A stretch of 64,000 nucleotides of DNA from Paenibacillus massiliensis 2301065 = DSM 16942. Its GTDB lineage: Bacteria; Bacillota; Bacilli; Paenibacillales; Paenibacillaceae. Below the pieces are notes generated by a model, which ran no database searches, was not told where the DNA came from, and was given only the letters and a program-made list of their open reading frames with translations. Within the stretch, counting starts at the first letter, position 1, and each line of letters begins with the position of its first letter. Both the position numbers and the translations under genes were made by a program. The stretch is taken from assembly GCF_000377505.1 (NCBI RefSeq), contig NZ_KB898192.1, positions 62,001 to 126,000 of the forward strand. Direction: 5' to 3'. Below, piece after piece: positions 33,866 through 44,022 of this stretch.

Positions 33866-35368
33866 TTATGCTGGTAGAAGGGCATTTTCACGAAATTGAC
33901 ATCTGAATTGCTCCCCATTGAGAACTTCTTCACGCATCAGAATGTCAAGAGAATTGTCGAATATTGGCCGATGCTGTTCCAGTAGCTCCAATGTTCTTGT
34001 ATGAAGAGCGTTCAGAATTTCACTATTCTCACGCATGAGCTCCTGCTTGGTCATCATTTCCATATTTATAATCCCTAACGAAGTCAGTCCTGAGGTCATC
34101 ATCGTCTGAACGATCTGGATCGCTTGCTCAAAGTCATTGCTGGAGCCTGTGCTACGACCACCATAGTACATCTCCTCCGCCGCTGCTCCAGCCAGCGAGA
34201 TCATAATCTGCTCCTCCAGAAATGCCTTTGTGTAAAGGTAATGCTCCTGCTGCGGATTATGACGGACATATCCCAAGGCCTTACCACGTGGACTCAGCGC
34301 CACCTGCTTCACGCTGCCGGGACGTACAATCTCGGCCATAATTGCGTGGCCCAGCTCATGGATAGCAACCCGCTTCTTCTCCTCTGCGGTCGATTCACGG
34401 TCTGTTTTCTCACCCATCATAACCTTGTCAATCGCCATGGACAAATGCTGCTGGTCAATGACCGCCTCATTTTGCCGCATCGCATAGATCGCCGCCTCGT
34501 TCATAACACTTTCCAGCTGCGCACCGGAGAAGCCGTAGGCCTCCTCTGCAATTCTGCTGAGATCCACATTCTCCTTGATTGGCTTGTTCTTCGCATGCAG
34601 CTCCAGAATATGCTGTCTGCCCTTCTTGTCAGGTAGATCCACCTGAATATGACGGTCGAAACGACCAGGTCTCAGCAGGGCACTGTCCAGCATTTCCTTG
34701 CGGTTCGTAGCAGCTATAAGCAAGATCCGCGGCGTCTCAGAGGAATAAATCCCATCCATTTCCGTAAGAAGCTGGTTCAACGTCTGATCGTACTCCCTTT
34801 GCTGACCACCCTCACGCTTGCCTCCAATAACATCAATCTCGTCAATGAAGATAATGGCGCTGTCCTTCTTGTCTTTGGCGGCACGGTTGCGTGCTTCGCG
34901 GAATAGATCCCGAATCCGGCCAGCACCGACACCGACATACATCTCAACAAATTCACTACCAGAAGCCGCGACAAACACAGAGTTCGTATACTGTGCTGCA
35001 GCCTTGGCCATCAGCGTCTTCCCTGTTCCCGGAGGCCCCGTCAGCAATATCCCTTTAAGTGGACGAATGCCGAAGCGGGATATTTCCTCATGACGCACCA
35101 GAAAATCCAGCGCCTCGCGAAGCTCCTGCTTGGCGCTCTCCTGACCACCGATCTCCTCGAAGGTCAGCTTCGCAGGACCAGCTTGCTTGCGTTTCTTATC
35201 CTGAGCAGCTCCTACAGCAATCCCTCCACGCATGTGAAGCATCAATAGCAATCCTCCAACGAGCGCTCCTGCCAGGAGCAGAGGGAATATATTAATTCCG
35301 ATGAAAATCAGAAATATAAGCACTACGGGAACGGTACCAATCAACGTCTCCTTCACCCATCTAGGCAT
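33866..35368 (-). CDS. FtsH-like AAA+ zinc metalloprotease with shortened membrane region
   Basis: 500 residues. Two adjacent membrane helices (about residues 10-47) with hardly any outside loop, then an AAA domain with Walker A GPPGTGKT (111-118), Walker B IIFIDEID (172-179) and second-region-of-homology RPGRFDRH, then a peptidase domain with HELGH (337-341) and a later NDFEQA carrying the third metal ligand. Classical FtsH is over 600 residues and has a large extracellular domain; here it is missing. All catalytic motifs are intact. It overlaps an upstream membrane-anchored gene by eight bases, a possible adaptor or substrate. Confidence 0.85.
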   Translation of the reverse strand: MPRWVKETLIGTVPVVLIFLIFIGINIFPLLLAGALVGGLLLMLHMRGGIAVGAAQDKKRKQAGPAKLTFEEIGGQESAKQELREALDFLVRHEEISRFGIRPLKGILLTGPPGTGKTLMAKAAAQYTNSVFVAASGSEFVEMYVGVGAGRIRDLFREARNRAAKDKKDSAIIFIDEIDVIGGKREGGQQREYDQTLNQLLTEMDGIYSSETPRILLIAATNRKEMLDSALLRPGRFDRHIQVDLPDKKGRQHILELHAKNKPIKENVDLSRIAEEAYGFSGAQLESVMNEAAIYAMRQNEAVIDQQHLSMAIDKVMMGEKTDRESTAEEKKRVAIHELGHAIMAEIVRPGSVKQVALSPRGKALGYVRHNPQQEHYLYTKAFLEEQIMISLAGAAAEEMYYGGRSTGSSNDFEQAIQIVQTMMTSGLTSLGIINMEMMTKQELMRENSEILNALHTRTLELLEQHRPIFDNSLDILMREEVLNGEQFRCQFRENALLPA

Positions 35369-35888
35369 TCGGCCACACCCCTATCTTCTGCGATTCACGA
35401 GGTAAAATGATATATTTGCTGGCTTCACCATTTTGAAGACGAATATAGACGTTCGCATCATCCATATTGGTATCAGCCTTGATCTCTCCCTGCTGCAATC
35501 CGTTAATGGTTGCAGGAATGTCCGTATATCTCTTGCTATCCATAGCTTCTGCAATAGGAAACATCGCTTGAGACCACAGCTTGTCCAGCTCCTGGTCCGA
35601 ATGATCCTTAATGTCCAGCTTCAGTCGCTTGCTCCCGAGTACAGAGCTGCCGTCCTCCTTCACAGCCTGAACCAGTCCACGAACATCTGTGTCAGGTTCA
35701 AGATCAAGTTTCAAGGTGACCTCGGATTGGTTAATATCTACTTGAGCACTTGTTACACCAGGGTATTGGGTAACAATCTTCTGTAGTGGTTGGTGCACAG
35801 CTACCTGGCGATACAGGAACCAGCCACCGAATAATACGGAAGCGGATAGAACTGCTGCCAGCGCTATAGGTACAATGCGCAGTTTCAA
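35361..35888 (-). CDS. Membrane-anchored protein encoded with the FtsH-like protease
   Basis: 175 residues: one N-terminal hydrophobic helix (about residues 4-26) followed by an extracytoplasmic domain with YPGVTSAQVDINQSEVTLKL and LDLEPDTDVRGLVQAVKE, suggestive of a small alpha/beta fold, and a C-terminal beta-rich part. No family recognised. Its end overlaps the protease start, so the products are made together. Because the protease lacks the usual FtsH outside domain, this protein might supply that function; this is conjecture. Confidence 0.65.
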   Translation of the reverse strand: MKLRIVPIALAAVLSASVLFGGWFLYRQVAVHQPLQKIVTQYPGVTSAQVDINQSEVTLKLDLEPDTDVRGLVQAVKEDGSSVLGSKRLKLDIKDHSDQELDKLWSQAMFPIAEAMDSKRYTDIPATINGLQQGEIKADTNMDDANVYIRLQNGEASKYIILPRESQKIGVWPNA

Positions 35889-36256
35889 ATTAACGTCCTC
35901 CTCTCAGGTAATACAAGATTCATTTCTACTAAGTATACAGTATGGCTGGACGACTCTGCATCTTTACACATGGTCTGCACACAACAATAGACTATGCCAG
36001 CGATACGACCACTCCTCTTCGATCGGTATCTTCCAAGCACATCCTATAGACTCTTCTATTTACAGATCTCCGACTGTGATTTTCAAGTTCTGATAACAAC
36101 GCATAACAATAAGCAACAAGCAATCATAACTCCTTGCCTCTCAAACAAGTGCAGCATCAGTATATACTAGAGTATATCACATGATATATCAATTAGCTAA
36201 AAGCAAAGTATGTCTATTTTTCAAAATTTAAATATGAATCTCTTAAAATGGAGCCA
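35889..36256. other. Intergenic stretch without a recognised gene
   Basis: AT-rich region between the protease pair and the ypmB terminator. It must hold the promoter of the protease pair. I see no open frame or stable repeat. Confidence 0.45.
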
Positions 36257-36307
36257 ACAAAAAAAGAGCTGTCCCAGAAAATCCTAAGATTTTCCAAAAC
36301 AACTCTT
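36257..36307 (-). terminator. Terminator after ypmB
   Basis: Read on the minus strand, a 20-bp stem (36307-36288 with 36283-36264) forms without mismatch when G-U pairs are allowed, with a 4-nt loop and a following run of seven Ts. On the plus strand five positions mismatch, which fixes the direction. Confidence 0.85.
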
Positions 36308-36404
36308 GATTTTGACTAAAGTGACCTTATGTGATCCAGCTAACGCATTCGTCAAATGCCAAATAATACCATTTCCACATGCTTGAGAACGTCTACTCAC
36401 TCAG

Positions 36405-36926
36405 CTATTTCCCTGGAAGCGTATACCCCTGGCTCACTTCAGTTCCATCCTGAAAACGATAAAAACGATAGCGATAACGGTCGTTCTCCTGATACATGAG
36501 TTGCCATACATACTGATTGTCGTACACGCCAGGCCGGAGGCTAATGATATCCACATTCGGCAGATCACTCTCGATCCGCGCCCGCATTTGATCCTCATTT
36601 ATACCCTCATTCAATAGCTCGGTATGGACGGAAGCATCCTGTTTTACCGTATCAGGTGCGTTCTCCACCGGCTCGAATGGAACCCATACCATCACCTGCT
36701 GACTGTCGGCATTCGTGCCCTCAACGGTCCAATACACCGAATCCCATACGGATTTCCATGAAGCATTTACTGACACGATCTTCGCATCCTGCCGTGCCTT
36801 CTCCACTGCTGCATTGCGCTCGACACGCTGGTCCTGTGTAACATAGGAGTAATAAGCATAGATGCCTGCGAACAGCCACAGCAGGACCAGAATGATGCCT
36901 GTGAGCCATTTCCTCTTGTTCTTCAA
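36405..36926 (-). CDS. ypmB: YpmB-like membrane protein (DUF5590)
   Basis: 173 residues: an N-terminal transmembrane helix (about residues 7-28), then an extracytoplasmic region with EKARQDAKIVSVNASWKSVW and VMVWVPFEP, resembling YpmB with PepSY-type repeats. The biochemical role is unknown. The gene lies in the dinG-asnS neighbourhood as in Bacillus, which supports the name. It is separated from mtaD by about 30 bp and followed by a terminator. Confidence 0.75.
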   Translation of the reverse strand: MKNKRKWLTGIILVLLWLFAGIYAYYSYVTQDQRVERNAAVEKARQDAKIVSVNASWKSVWDSVYWTVEGTNADSQQVMVWVPFEPVENAPDTVKQDASVHTELLNEGINEDQMRARIESDLPNVDIISLRPGVYDNQYVWQLMYQENDRYRYRFYRFQDGTEVSQGYTLPGK

Positions 36927-36956
36927 CCCGAACTTCCTTTCCGGATAAAAAATAGA

Positions 36957-38258
36957 TTAGCGCGCCAGCAGCCCCTCGAATGCTGCCTGGGCTTCATAAC
37001 GAATTCGCTCCTCATCCAGTGTGAGGCAGCTTCCATCCTTAAGCACTTGCTTGCCATCTACCCACACATGCACAACGTCCTTGGCACTCGCAGAATAGAC
37101 AGCATGCGAGATGAGATCCGTACGAGGCAGGAAATGTGGCTGATCCATGTCCAGCGCAATAAAGTCTGCCTTGTTGCCCGCTGCCAAGACTCCTACTTCC
37201 TTCAGCCCAATCGAAACTGCACCGTACTCTGTCGTCATCCGCAACGCCTCAGCTGCCGGTACGGCTGTAGGATCGCCAGACACACCTTTATGAATAAGCG
37301 CAGCCAGACGCATTTCCTCGAACATATCCAGATTGTTATTGCTGGCTGGTCCGTCCGTGCCCAAGGACACCTTGACGCCTGCACGAAGTAGATCTGGCAC
37401 TCTGGCTACACCGCTTGCCAGCTTCAGGTTGCTGCCTGGATTGTGAGACACACCCACGTCATACTGTGCAAGCACCTGAATCTCCTCGTCGTTCAAATGA
37501 ACAGCATGGGCGACCAGCGATGGTCTGGAGAAGAAACCAAGCTTCTGAAGATGCTCTACTGGACGTGCACCATACTCTCTTACATTCTGCTCTACTTCTG
37601 CGAGCGTCTCTGACATGTGTGTATGGAGCGGAAGGTTCAGATCATGAGCAGCCTGAACGAACTGCTCGATGAAGGCTGGTGGACATGTATAAGGAGAGTG
37701 CGGAGACATCATCGTTGTAATGCGTCCGTCCGCCTTGCCATGCCAATTCTTTGCAAAAGCAACGGCTTCATTAAGCTTCATCCGCTGCTCTTCCTCTGAA
37801 CACAGACCGATGGCTCCACGCATCAGACAGGCACGAATACCGGACTGCTCAGCGACTTTGGCGACCTCATCCATGTGATCATACATGTCCAGGAATGTCG
37901 TCGTACCTCCCTTAAGCATCTCAAGCACCGACAGGGAAGTACCCCAATATACATCCGTAGAGGTGAATTTCCCCTCCATGGGCCACATTTTTTCCTGCAG
38001 CCATTGTTGTAGCACCATATCATCTCCATAGCCACGCAGCAACGACATAGCCGCATGACCATGTGTATTCACAAGTCCAGGAAGGAACAGCAGGCCTTTG
38101 CCATCGACAACAGGAGTATTCTCTTCTCCATCGGGGATGGTGGGTCCGATATATGTAATTCGGCTATCCTCTATAATCATACAGCCTTCAATGACACCAG
38201 CATCTTGCCCGTTAACTGCAAAATGTCCGTTTTTGATCATCCATTTATTGCTTGTCAT
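36957..38258 (-). CDS. mtaD: 5-methylthioadenosine/S-adenosylhomocysteine deaminase
   Basis: About 433 residues of the amidohydrolase superfamily: LPGLVNTHGHAAMSLLRGYG (metal ligands), LHTHMSET, and GTDGPASNNNLDMFEEMRLA. Such enzymes deaminate methylthioadenosine, S-adenosylhomocysteine or related nucleosides, linking to the methionine salvage genes at 9-12 kb. The ATG at 38258 is chosen because the one at 38279 sits against its own Shine-Dalgarno site. It overlaps the end of rex by 14 bp. Confidence 0.88.
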   Translation of the reverse strand: MTSNKWMIKNGHFAVNGQDAGVIEGCMIIEDSRITYIGPTIPDGEENTPVVDGKGLLFLPGLVNTHGHAAMSLLRGYGDDMVLQQWLQEKMWPMEGKFTSTDVYWGTSLSVLEMLKGGTTTFLDMYDHMDEVAKVAEQSGIRACLMRGAIGLCSEEEQRMKLNEAVAFAKNWHGKADGRITTMMSPHSPYTCPPAFIEQFVQAAHDLNLPLHTHMSETLAEVEQNVREYGARPVEHLQKLGFFSRPSLVAHAVHLNDEEIQVLAQYDVGVSHNPGSNLKLASGVARVPDLLRAGVKVSLGTDGPASNNNLDMFEEMRLAALIHKGVSGDPTAVPAAEALRMTTEYGAVSIGLKEVGVLAAGNKADFIALDMDQPHFLPRTDLISHAVYSASAKDVVHVWVDGKQVLKDGSCLTLDEERIRYEAQAAFEGLLAR

Positions 38259-38898
38259 GTTCCTTCTCTTCCTTTCCATCCTCCAAATAATAAGCCAGGC
38301 TCAGCAAATCTGTCGTAAAATCTGTCGCGTGAATACGAATGTGCCGTGGAGCCTTGAGGATCGTAGGTGCAAAGTTCAGGATAGCTTCGATGCCGCTGTC
38401 AATCATCAGATCAGCAACACGCTGTGCTTCAAAATCCGGCACAGTAATAATCCCGATTCGGATATTTAGCCGCTCAACCGTCTCCTTCAGCTCTTCCATA
38501 GGCTGCACCTGCAGCGTGTTAATCTTCGTTCCAACCTTGGTAGGTAGAGCATCGAATACGGCTACAATCTTCATATTGTCCTTCAGATATGCATTATAGT
38601 TGGACAACGCTTGCCCGAGATTACCTGCCCCAACCAAAGCCACGTTAATCTGCTGATCGATTTTGAGTATATGACGAATAATCTCAATCAGATAGGTGAC
38701 ATCATAGCCAATGCCCTTTCGTCCAAAGTCACCAAAATACGCAAGATCCTTGCGGATCTGGGCCGGATTCAGATCCAGCTTCTGGCCCAGTTCCTGCGAG
38801 GACACCGTAGAGATTTCACGCTTTTGCAGCTCATTCAAATATCTTAGGTAAACAGGGAGCCTACGAACGACGGCTTCCGAGATTTTATCCGATTTCAT
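38245..38898 (-). CDS. rex: Redox-sensing transcriptional repressor Rex
   Basis: 217 residues: N-terminal winged helix (YLRYLNELQKREISTVSSQE, LNPAQIRKDLAYFGDFGRKG) and a C-terminal NAD(H)-binding Rossmann domain (VALVGAGNLGQALSNY). Rex represses fermentation and respiration genes and is released by NADH. No clear Rex operator was recognised by eye in this window. It overlaps mtaD and lies about 60 bp after dinG on the same strand. Confidence 0.94.
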   Translation of the reverse strand: MKSDKISEAVVRRLPVYLRYLNELQKREISTVSSQELGQKLDLNPAQIRKDLAYFGDFGRKGIGYDVTYLIEIIRHILKIDQQINVALVGAGNLGQALSNYNAYLKDNMKIVAVFDALPTKVGTKINTLQVQPMEELKETVERLNIRIGIITVPDFEAQRVADLMIDSGIEAILNFAPTILKAPRHIRIHATDFTTDLLSLAYYLEDGKEEKEHDKQ

Positions 38899-38956
38899 AC
38901 TTGCTCCTCCTAGTCACAACGGTCTGTATAACTTTAAATTCTAATTTGAACAAAAT

Positions 38957-41818
38957 TTATCCTTGTACCGGCTCATGAAGCCAATCCGCGATTCGCGGAA
39001 CCATCTGCGTAGTTGGCATATGCTCCATCTTGGGTCCTGGAAGTGAATACAGGAAATGCTTCCCGTAATATGACTCCAGCACTCGCGTATCATAGAGAAT
39101 GACCACGCCGCGATCCTGTCCCGTCCTGACCAGACGACCAAAGCCCTGCTTGAACCGTATGACAGCCTGCGGCACGGATAGCTGCATGAATGGATTCTTG
39201 TTCTGCTGACGCAGCAGCTCACTCTTGGCCTCCAATAACGGCTGATTGGGCGGCTGGAATGGCAGACGAACGATGGCAAGGCAGGTCAGTGCATCCCCAG
39301 GAATATCGACCCCTTCCCAGAAGCTGCTTGTACCTAGCAATACGGCCGACTTGGCCTCCTGAAATCTGCGAGTTAACCTCGAACGGCTTCCACTGTCCAC
39401 ACCCTGACCGAGCACCGTAATGTCACTGGCTGCCAGCGATTCTTTGAGCGGCTCATGCACCTGCCGAAGCATACGATAAGAAGTGAACAGCACAAGCATT
39501 CTTCCTTTGGTTGCCTGAGCTGCCTTACTCAGGGACTGCACCAGCGTACTTACGAACAACTCATCACCGATGCTACCCTTGACACTTGGGAAATCCCGTG
39601 GGATGACGAGAAGTGCCTGCTCTCTGTAATTGAAAGGAGATGGCAGCATCGACGTAAGAAGCCTGCCGGTGTCAGCCGCTTCCTGTAGCCCTAATTGGTC
39701 TATCATGTACTGAAAGGATTTGTCGACCGAGAGTGTCGCAGAAGTTAATACCACACTGCTCTTCTTATCAAAAAACATCTCCTTCAGCTGACGACTAACA
39801 TCCACCGGAACTGCATAAAATTGCAGGGATTTACTGCGGAACTGACCACTTGCCTCCAGCCAGTATACCGTAGTCTCATCCTCCATTTTCATGAAGAAGC
39901 GTAGATTCTCACGGAAGCCAGCCAGATCCTTGAACAGTCCCTTCAGATCAATCATGAGGCTCTCTGTGCCGAAATCCTCCAGCTCATCCTCCACTTCCTG
40001 TAGCAGCCTGTCTCCTTGACGAATGAGCTCGCCGAGGATCAAATAGATCTGCTGCTCCAGTGCCCCAGCATCTGACCAGCCCTTGGGCTTGTCAGATGGC
40101 TTCAGGCGTGCCGAGAATTGCCCACTCTCTCCCGGCGAGGCATCCGAGCGCTCAGGCAGCATTGCGAATAGCATCTCGCTCAGCTTATCCCATGCTTCCT
40201 TCGCCTCCACAGCCTCACCATACATGCTGTCAATCGTGGAAGACCAGCCAGTGGCCTGTTCCATACCGGATTGATTCAGCATTTGCCGTAGCGCTGGCAA
40301 TTGACCTGTCTTACTATCCTTGAATAGTCGGGTCAACGGATGAATAAATGTGAAATATTTCATATGAAGTCCCAGGTGCTTGCCTGCTACCTCTTCCAAA
40401 TGGTGCGCTTCATCAATGATCAGATGCTCATAGCTGGGCAACAACTGATGACTGGCCTTCACATCCGTGAAGAGCTTGGAGTGGTTCGTTACGATGACAT
40501 CTGCTGTACCTGCTTCGTGGCGAGCACGATGGTAGAAGCATTTACGAAACCAAGGACAGGATCGGCCAAGACAGGAATCCGAATCACTTGCTACCGTCTC
40601 CCAGAAGTCCCCTCCTCGACTGCTAAGGTTCAGCTCTTCATCATCGCCGGTCTCCGTCATCGTGAGCCAGACAATCATCTGTGCAGCTGTGATCAGGTCC
40701 TCCTTGGGTGTCGCGAACTCTCTCTTATTTATTTTATGTTCAAACTTCCGCAGACACAAATAATGTCCACGTCCTTTGAATATCGCAGCCCGGAACGGAA
40801 AGTCCATAACCTGTGTCAGCAAGGGAATATCACGCTCACGAAGCTGCTCCTGCAAGTTGATCGTATGCGTACTAACAGTCACCTTCTGGCCTGTCTTCAC
40901 ACTCTGATACAAGGCTGGCAGAAGATAACCGAGAGATTTCCCCGTACCTGTACCTGCCTCAATCAACAAATGCTTATCCTTCTGAAGAGCCTCCATCACA
41001 GTAGCGAACATCTGGTTCTGCGCTTCTCTCTCCTCATATTGCTTCAAGGTAGACCGCATACGCTCCTGCACGCCTTCAAGAAATTCCTCAAAAGTCACAC
41101 CGCTGAGTGGACTAGCTTCCTCAGGGTCTCTAGGTGTTGTTATGTCTGTCCAGTCCTCAATCTTGAGCGCGAGCTGACGATAGAAGCTATAACCGTTCAG
41201 ATCCTGATCTGTCTCGCGTTCACGCTGTTCACGTACACCTTCAAAAAACCAGCTAAGATCACTGTCCTCATTTTGGAACAGCTCGCACAGTCGCTGAATC
41301 GTAATGAGCGGCAGCGCCTGCAGATCCTCTAGACACTTGATGAATACCTCGGCGGTTGCCTGCGCATCACTGTCGGCCTGATGTGGCCTGTCATGCACGA
41401 GACCAAATTCCGAGGATACATACCCCAACTGATACGAGCCCAATGACGGAAAGAAGATCTTCAGGAAATCCATTGTATCCAGAATACGTCCTTGGTAAGG
41501 CAAATAGCCACAGCGATCAAGAGCACTTTGTAAAAAATTGAAGTCAAAGGCCACATTGTGCCCGACCAGCACCGTATCATTTAATAATGGAACCAGCTCA
41601 ACCATCATATCTTCAAGCTGCGGGGCATTGGCTACATCTTCATCTGTGATGCCAGTTAAGCCCGTAATGAATGGTGGAATCGGCTTTCCCGGATTTACAT
41701 AAGAACCGTATATTTGGGAGATGCTTAAATCATGATCTATAATAGCAAGCCCGACTTGAATGATATCATCCGTGGACTGGGTTCCTGTCGTCTCAAAATC
41801 CAATACTGCAAATTTCAT
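38957..41818 (-). CDS. dinG: DinG-type helicase with N-terminal 3'-5' exonuclease domain
   Basis: 953 residues from the ATG at 41818. Residues 1-165 are a DEDD exonuclease (DFETTG at 7-12, HNVAFDFNFL, HQADSDAQAT), followed by an XPD/DinG-type superfamily 2 helicase with Walker A EAGTGTGKS (287-295), the IIDEAHHLEE box and a cysteine cluster (CLGRSCPWFRKC) that suggests the Fe-S region found in the family, and C-terminal motifs GVDIPGDAL and QGFGRLVRTGQDRG. The exonuclease-fused form is normal for Bacillales. An upstream in-frame extension of 30 codons lacks homology and a ribosome site. Confidence 0.92.
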   Translation of the reverse strand: MKFAVLDFETTGTQSTDDIIQVGLAIIDHDLSISQIYGSYVNPGKPIPPFITGLTGITDEDVANAPQLEDMMVELVPLLNDTVLVGHNVAFDFNFLQSALDRCGYLPYQGRILDTMDFLKIFFPSLGSYQLGYVSSEFGLVHDRPHQADSDAQATAEVFIKCLEDLQALPLITIQRLCELFQNEDSDLSWFFEGVREQRERETDQDLNGYSFYRQLALKIEDWTDITTPRDPEEASPLSGVTFEEFLEGVQERMRSTLKQYEEREAQNQMFATVMEALQKDKHLLIEAGTGTGKSLGYLLPALYQSVKTGQKVTVSTHTINLQEQLRERDIPLLTQVMDFPFRAAIFKGRGHYLCLRKFEHKINKREFATPKEDLITAAQMIVWLTMTETGDDEELNLSSRGGDFWETVASDSDSCLGRSCPWFRKCFYHRARHEAGTADVIVTNHSKLFTDVKASHQLLPSYEHLIIDEAHHLEEVAGKHLGLHMKYFTFIHPLTRLFKDSKTGQLPALRQMLNQSGMEQATGWSSTIDSMYGEAVEAKEAWDKLSEMLFAMLPERSDASPGESGQFSARLKPSDKPKGWSDAGALEQQIYLILGELIRQGDRLLQEVEDELEDFGTESLMIDLKGLFKDLAGFRENLRFFMKMEDETTVYWLEASGQFRSKSLQFYAVPVDVSRQLKEMFFDKKSSVVLTSATLSVDKSFQYMIDQLGLQEAADTGRLLTSMLPSPFNYREQALLVIPRDFPSVKGSIGDELFVSTLVQSLSKAAQATKGRMLVLFTSYRMLRQVHEPLKESLAASDITVLGQGVDSGSRSRLTRRFQEAKSAVLLGTSSFWEGVDIPGDALTCLAIVRLPFQPPNQPLLEAKSELLRQQNKNPFMQLSVPQAVIRFKQGFGRLVRTGQDRGVVILYDTRVLESYYGKHFLYSLPGPKMEHMPTTQMVPRIADWLHEPVQG

Positions 41819-41986
41819 TTCAACCTTAATCCCTTCCATCAAATGAATTTTCTTTCCACCCATAATTAGTATACATCGGAATGGACTATGGTTCGATAAG
41901 CATACCAAAAGTTTGAGCTATTGAACAGGCAACAACAAAATAGAGCGATGCAAGGCATCGCCCTTAATGGTTCAGATTCAAGAAAA

Positions 41987-42622
41987 TCAGGCATGGAAAG
42001 GTTCGCCAAAGCGTAAATGATCGGAGTTGGTTCGGCATGCTTCCATATTCTGAAGCGCCTCTTGCAGAGAAGGATCATAATTTAAGGCCAGTTTGAAGTA
42101 TTGCAGTGCTGCCTCGACATTGGAGCTCTTGGTCTCTGCACAGCCGAGTGCGTTATAAAGTACAGCCTTTGTCTTTGCATCGCTGGTAAGCTCCAACGCC
42201 TGACGAAGCCCACTAGCAGCCTCCTGGAAATAGTCGTTATACAAATTAGATATAGCTCTGTACATATGTGCCATCAGACTTTGTGGGTATACAGCAAGCA
42301 CCTGTCCAAATTGCTCCGCTGCCTCCCTGTACATCGTCAGACGGAAATATCCGATGCCACGAGTACACGCATCAAGCGTTAGCTCTGGATAGGCATCCTC
42401 ATCCGAATGTACAGGATCAGCGTTGTTCTGCTGCTGTACTGCACGCATATCACTCATCTTCTCTTCAAATGCTAGCCATTGATCAATCATGGAGTCGCTC
42501 ATCCGACGCAGCAGCCCCCATTTATACATCAATTCTTCCTTTCGAGGGCCTTGGGCAGAAGGGTAATATTTCACGATTTCATCTAACATGTCGTTCATCT
42601 CTGCGAATACATGCTTGAACAT
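41987..42622 (-). CDS. TPR-repeat protein
   Basis: About 211 residues with at least three tetratricopeptide-like helix pairs in the second half: FRLTMYREAAEQFGQVLAVY, LYNDYFQEAASGLRQALELT, and NALGCAETKSSNVEAALQYF followed by KLALNYDP. The first half is helical and acidic. It is probably a protein-interaction scaffold; its partner is unknown. It lies between panD and dinG on the same strand. An earlier start at 42637 is possible. Confidence 0.75.
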   Translation of the reverse strand: MFKHVFAEMNDMLDEIVKYYPSAQGPRKEELMYKWGLLRRMSDSMIDQWLAFEEKMSDMRAVQQQNNADPVHSDEDAYPELTLDACTRGIGYFRLTMYREAAEQFGQVLAVYPQSLMAHMYRAISNLYNDYFQEAASGLRQALELTSDAKTKAVLYNALGCAETKSSNVEAALQYFKLALNYDPSLQEALQNMEACRTNSDHLRFGEPFHA

Positions 42623-42743
42623 ACCTATGCACGCCACCCTTCACAAGATGATGGAATTCACGTCGTAAGGTGACCAGATGCAGATCGGCGACGTGTACTC
42701 ACATTTTTCGCTCAAAGCCCTCGTTTCATCCGCCCCTCTGCTG

Positions 42744-43127
42744 TTACATGATGGTAGCGTGCACTTCCTCATGCATGGTCTGTACAGCACGGTTCTTATC
42801 ATCAACGAATACTACCGTTGGTTGGTATGATTTGGCTTCTTCATTGCTCATACTGGCATAAGATATAATAATGACATTATCTCCAGGCTGAACCAATCGA
42901 GCTGCTGCACCATTCAGGCAGATGACGCCGCTGTCCTTGGGACCACGAATGACGTAAGTCTCTAATCTGGCACCGTTATTGTTGTTCACAATCTGGACCT
43001 TCTCGTTCTCCAGCAGATCAGCCTGCTCCATCAGCGTTTCATCTATGGTTATGCTACCAACATAATTCAGATTGGCTTCCGTGACCGTTGCCCGATGAAT
43101 CTTGGACTTCATCATCGTTCTATACAT
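42744..43127 (-). CDS. panD: Aspartate 1-decarboxylase
   Basis: 127 residues. The self-processing site YVGSITID places the Gly24-Ser25 bond exactly where the pyruvoyl cofactor is formed. The [18 protein letters not shown] stretch, [20 protein letters not shown], and [20 protein letters not shown] complete the family pattern. It makes beta-alanine from aspartate for pantothenate. Its start overlaps the panC stop by eight bases, so it is the last gene of panB-panC-panD. Confidence 0.96.
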   Translation of the reverse strand: MYRTMMKSKIHRATVTEANLNYVGSITIDETLMEQADLLENEKVQIVNNNNGARLETYVIRGPKDSGVICLNGAAARLVQPGDNVIIISYASMSNEEAKSYQPTVVFVDDKNRAVQTMHEEVHATIM

Positions 43128-44022
43128 GGGACAGAACCTCCGCTTTTTGTAATCTCATATTGTCAATCAGGCGAGTACGGCCAAAATGTACTGCAAGTGC
43201 CATGATGACATCTTCCTCAATTTGCTCCAATTGCTGCGTTAGCTCCAGTGGTTGAAGAGACGGGAAGGTCAAAATTTCAACATAATCAATCCGCGCTAGT
43301 GGCGATTGGTTAATCGTCTGGCGCAGAATAGCATCAAGCTCCCCGACTGTCGATGCCTCATGCTCCGTCACAGCCTCCTGAGCGGCTCGTAGCGCTTTGA
43401 ATAGTGATAATGCTTGAGAACGCTCCTCTGCACTCAGATAGACGTTTCTGGAGCTTAATGCCAGTCCGTCACCCTCTCGAACGATTGGGCACGGTATAAT
43501 GGTAACATTCATATTAAGATCCATTACCATTTGCTGGAGCACGGCCACCTGCTGCGCATCCTTCATGCCGAAGAAGGCTTTGTCAGGCTGTACCATGTTG
43601 AACAGCTTAGCTACCACCGTGGTCACACCGTCAAAATGCCCCGGTCTGGACGCCCCACAGAGGCGGTCCGTCAGGCCACTGACACGAATTTTCGTCCGTG
43701 TAGGCTGCGGATACATTGAATCTACTGTCGGCATGAACAGGATATCCACTCCTTCACGCTCTGCAAGAGCAGCATCCCGTTGTTCATCCCGCGGGTAGCT
43801 GTCAAAGTCTTCATTAGGCCCGAACTGAATCGGATTCACAAATATGCTGATCACCACAATATCCGACTGCTCTTTGGCGGCTCTCATCAGGCTGGCATGC
43901 CCCTCATGCAGGTAGCCCATAGTAGGGACGAAGCCTACGCTGCGCTCTTGCACTGCTCCGTTAGGACGGCGAAGCTCGCTTAGCAGACGACGTAATTCCT
44001 GTACATCCTTCACAATCCTCAT
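43120..44022 (-). CDS. panC: Pantothenate synthetase
   Basis: 300 residues. It joins pantoate and beta-alanine using ATP. Motifs: [20 protein letters not shown] with the HxGH ATP site, [37 protein letters not shown], and [19 protein letters not shown]. It overlaps panB by four bases at its start and panD by eight bases at its end, giving a fully coupled operon. Confidence 0.96.
   Translation of the reverse strand: MRIVKDVQELRRLLSELRRPNGAVQERSVGFVPTMGYLHEGHASLMRAAKEQSDIVVISIFVNPIQFGPNEDFDSYPRDEQRDAALAEREGVDILFMPTVDSMYPQPTRTKIRVSGLTDRLCGASRPGHFDGVTTVVAKLFNMVQPDKAFFGMKDAQQVAVLQQMVMDLNMNVTIIPCPIVREGDGLALSSRNVYLSAEERSQALSLFKALRAAQEAVTEHEASTVGELDAILRQTINQSPLARIDYVEILTFPSLQPLELTQQLEQIEEDVIMALAVHFGRTRLIDNMRLQKAEVLSHV

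Noticed and set aside
36264..36307. AAGAGCTGTCCC resembling a transposon end
   Set aside because: The sequence forms a G-U tolerant 20-bp hairpin plus T-run only on the minus strand, which fits the ypmB terminator; no transposase or second end is nearby.
40340..41332. A 330-codon plus-strand frame
   Set aside because: Lies antisense inside dinG, has no family features or ribosome site, and dinG is certain.
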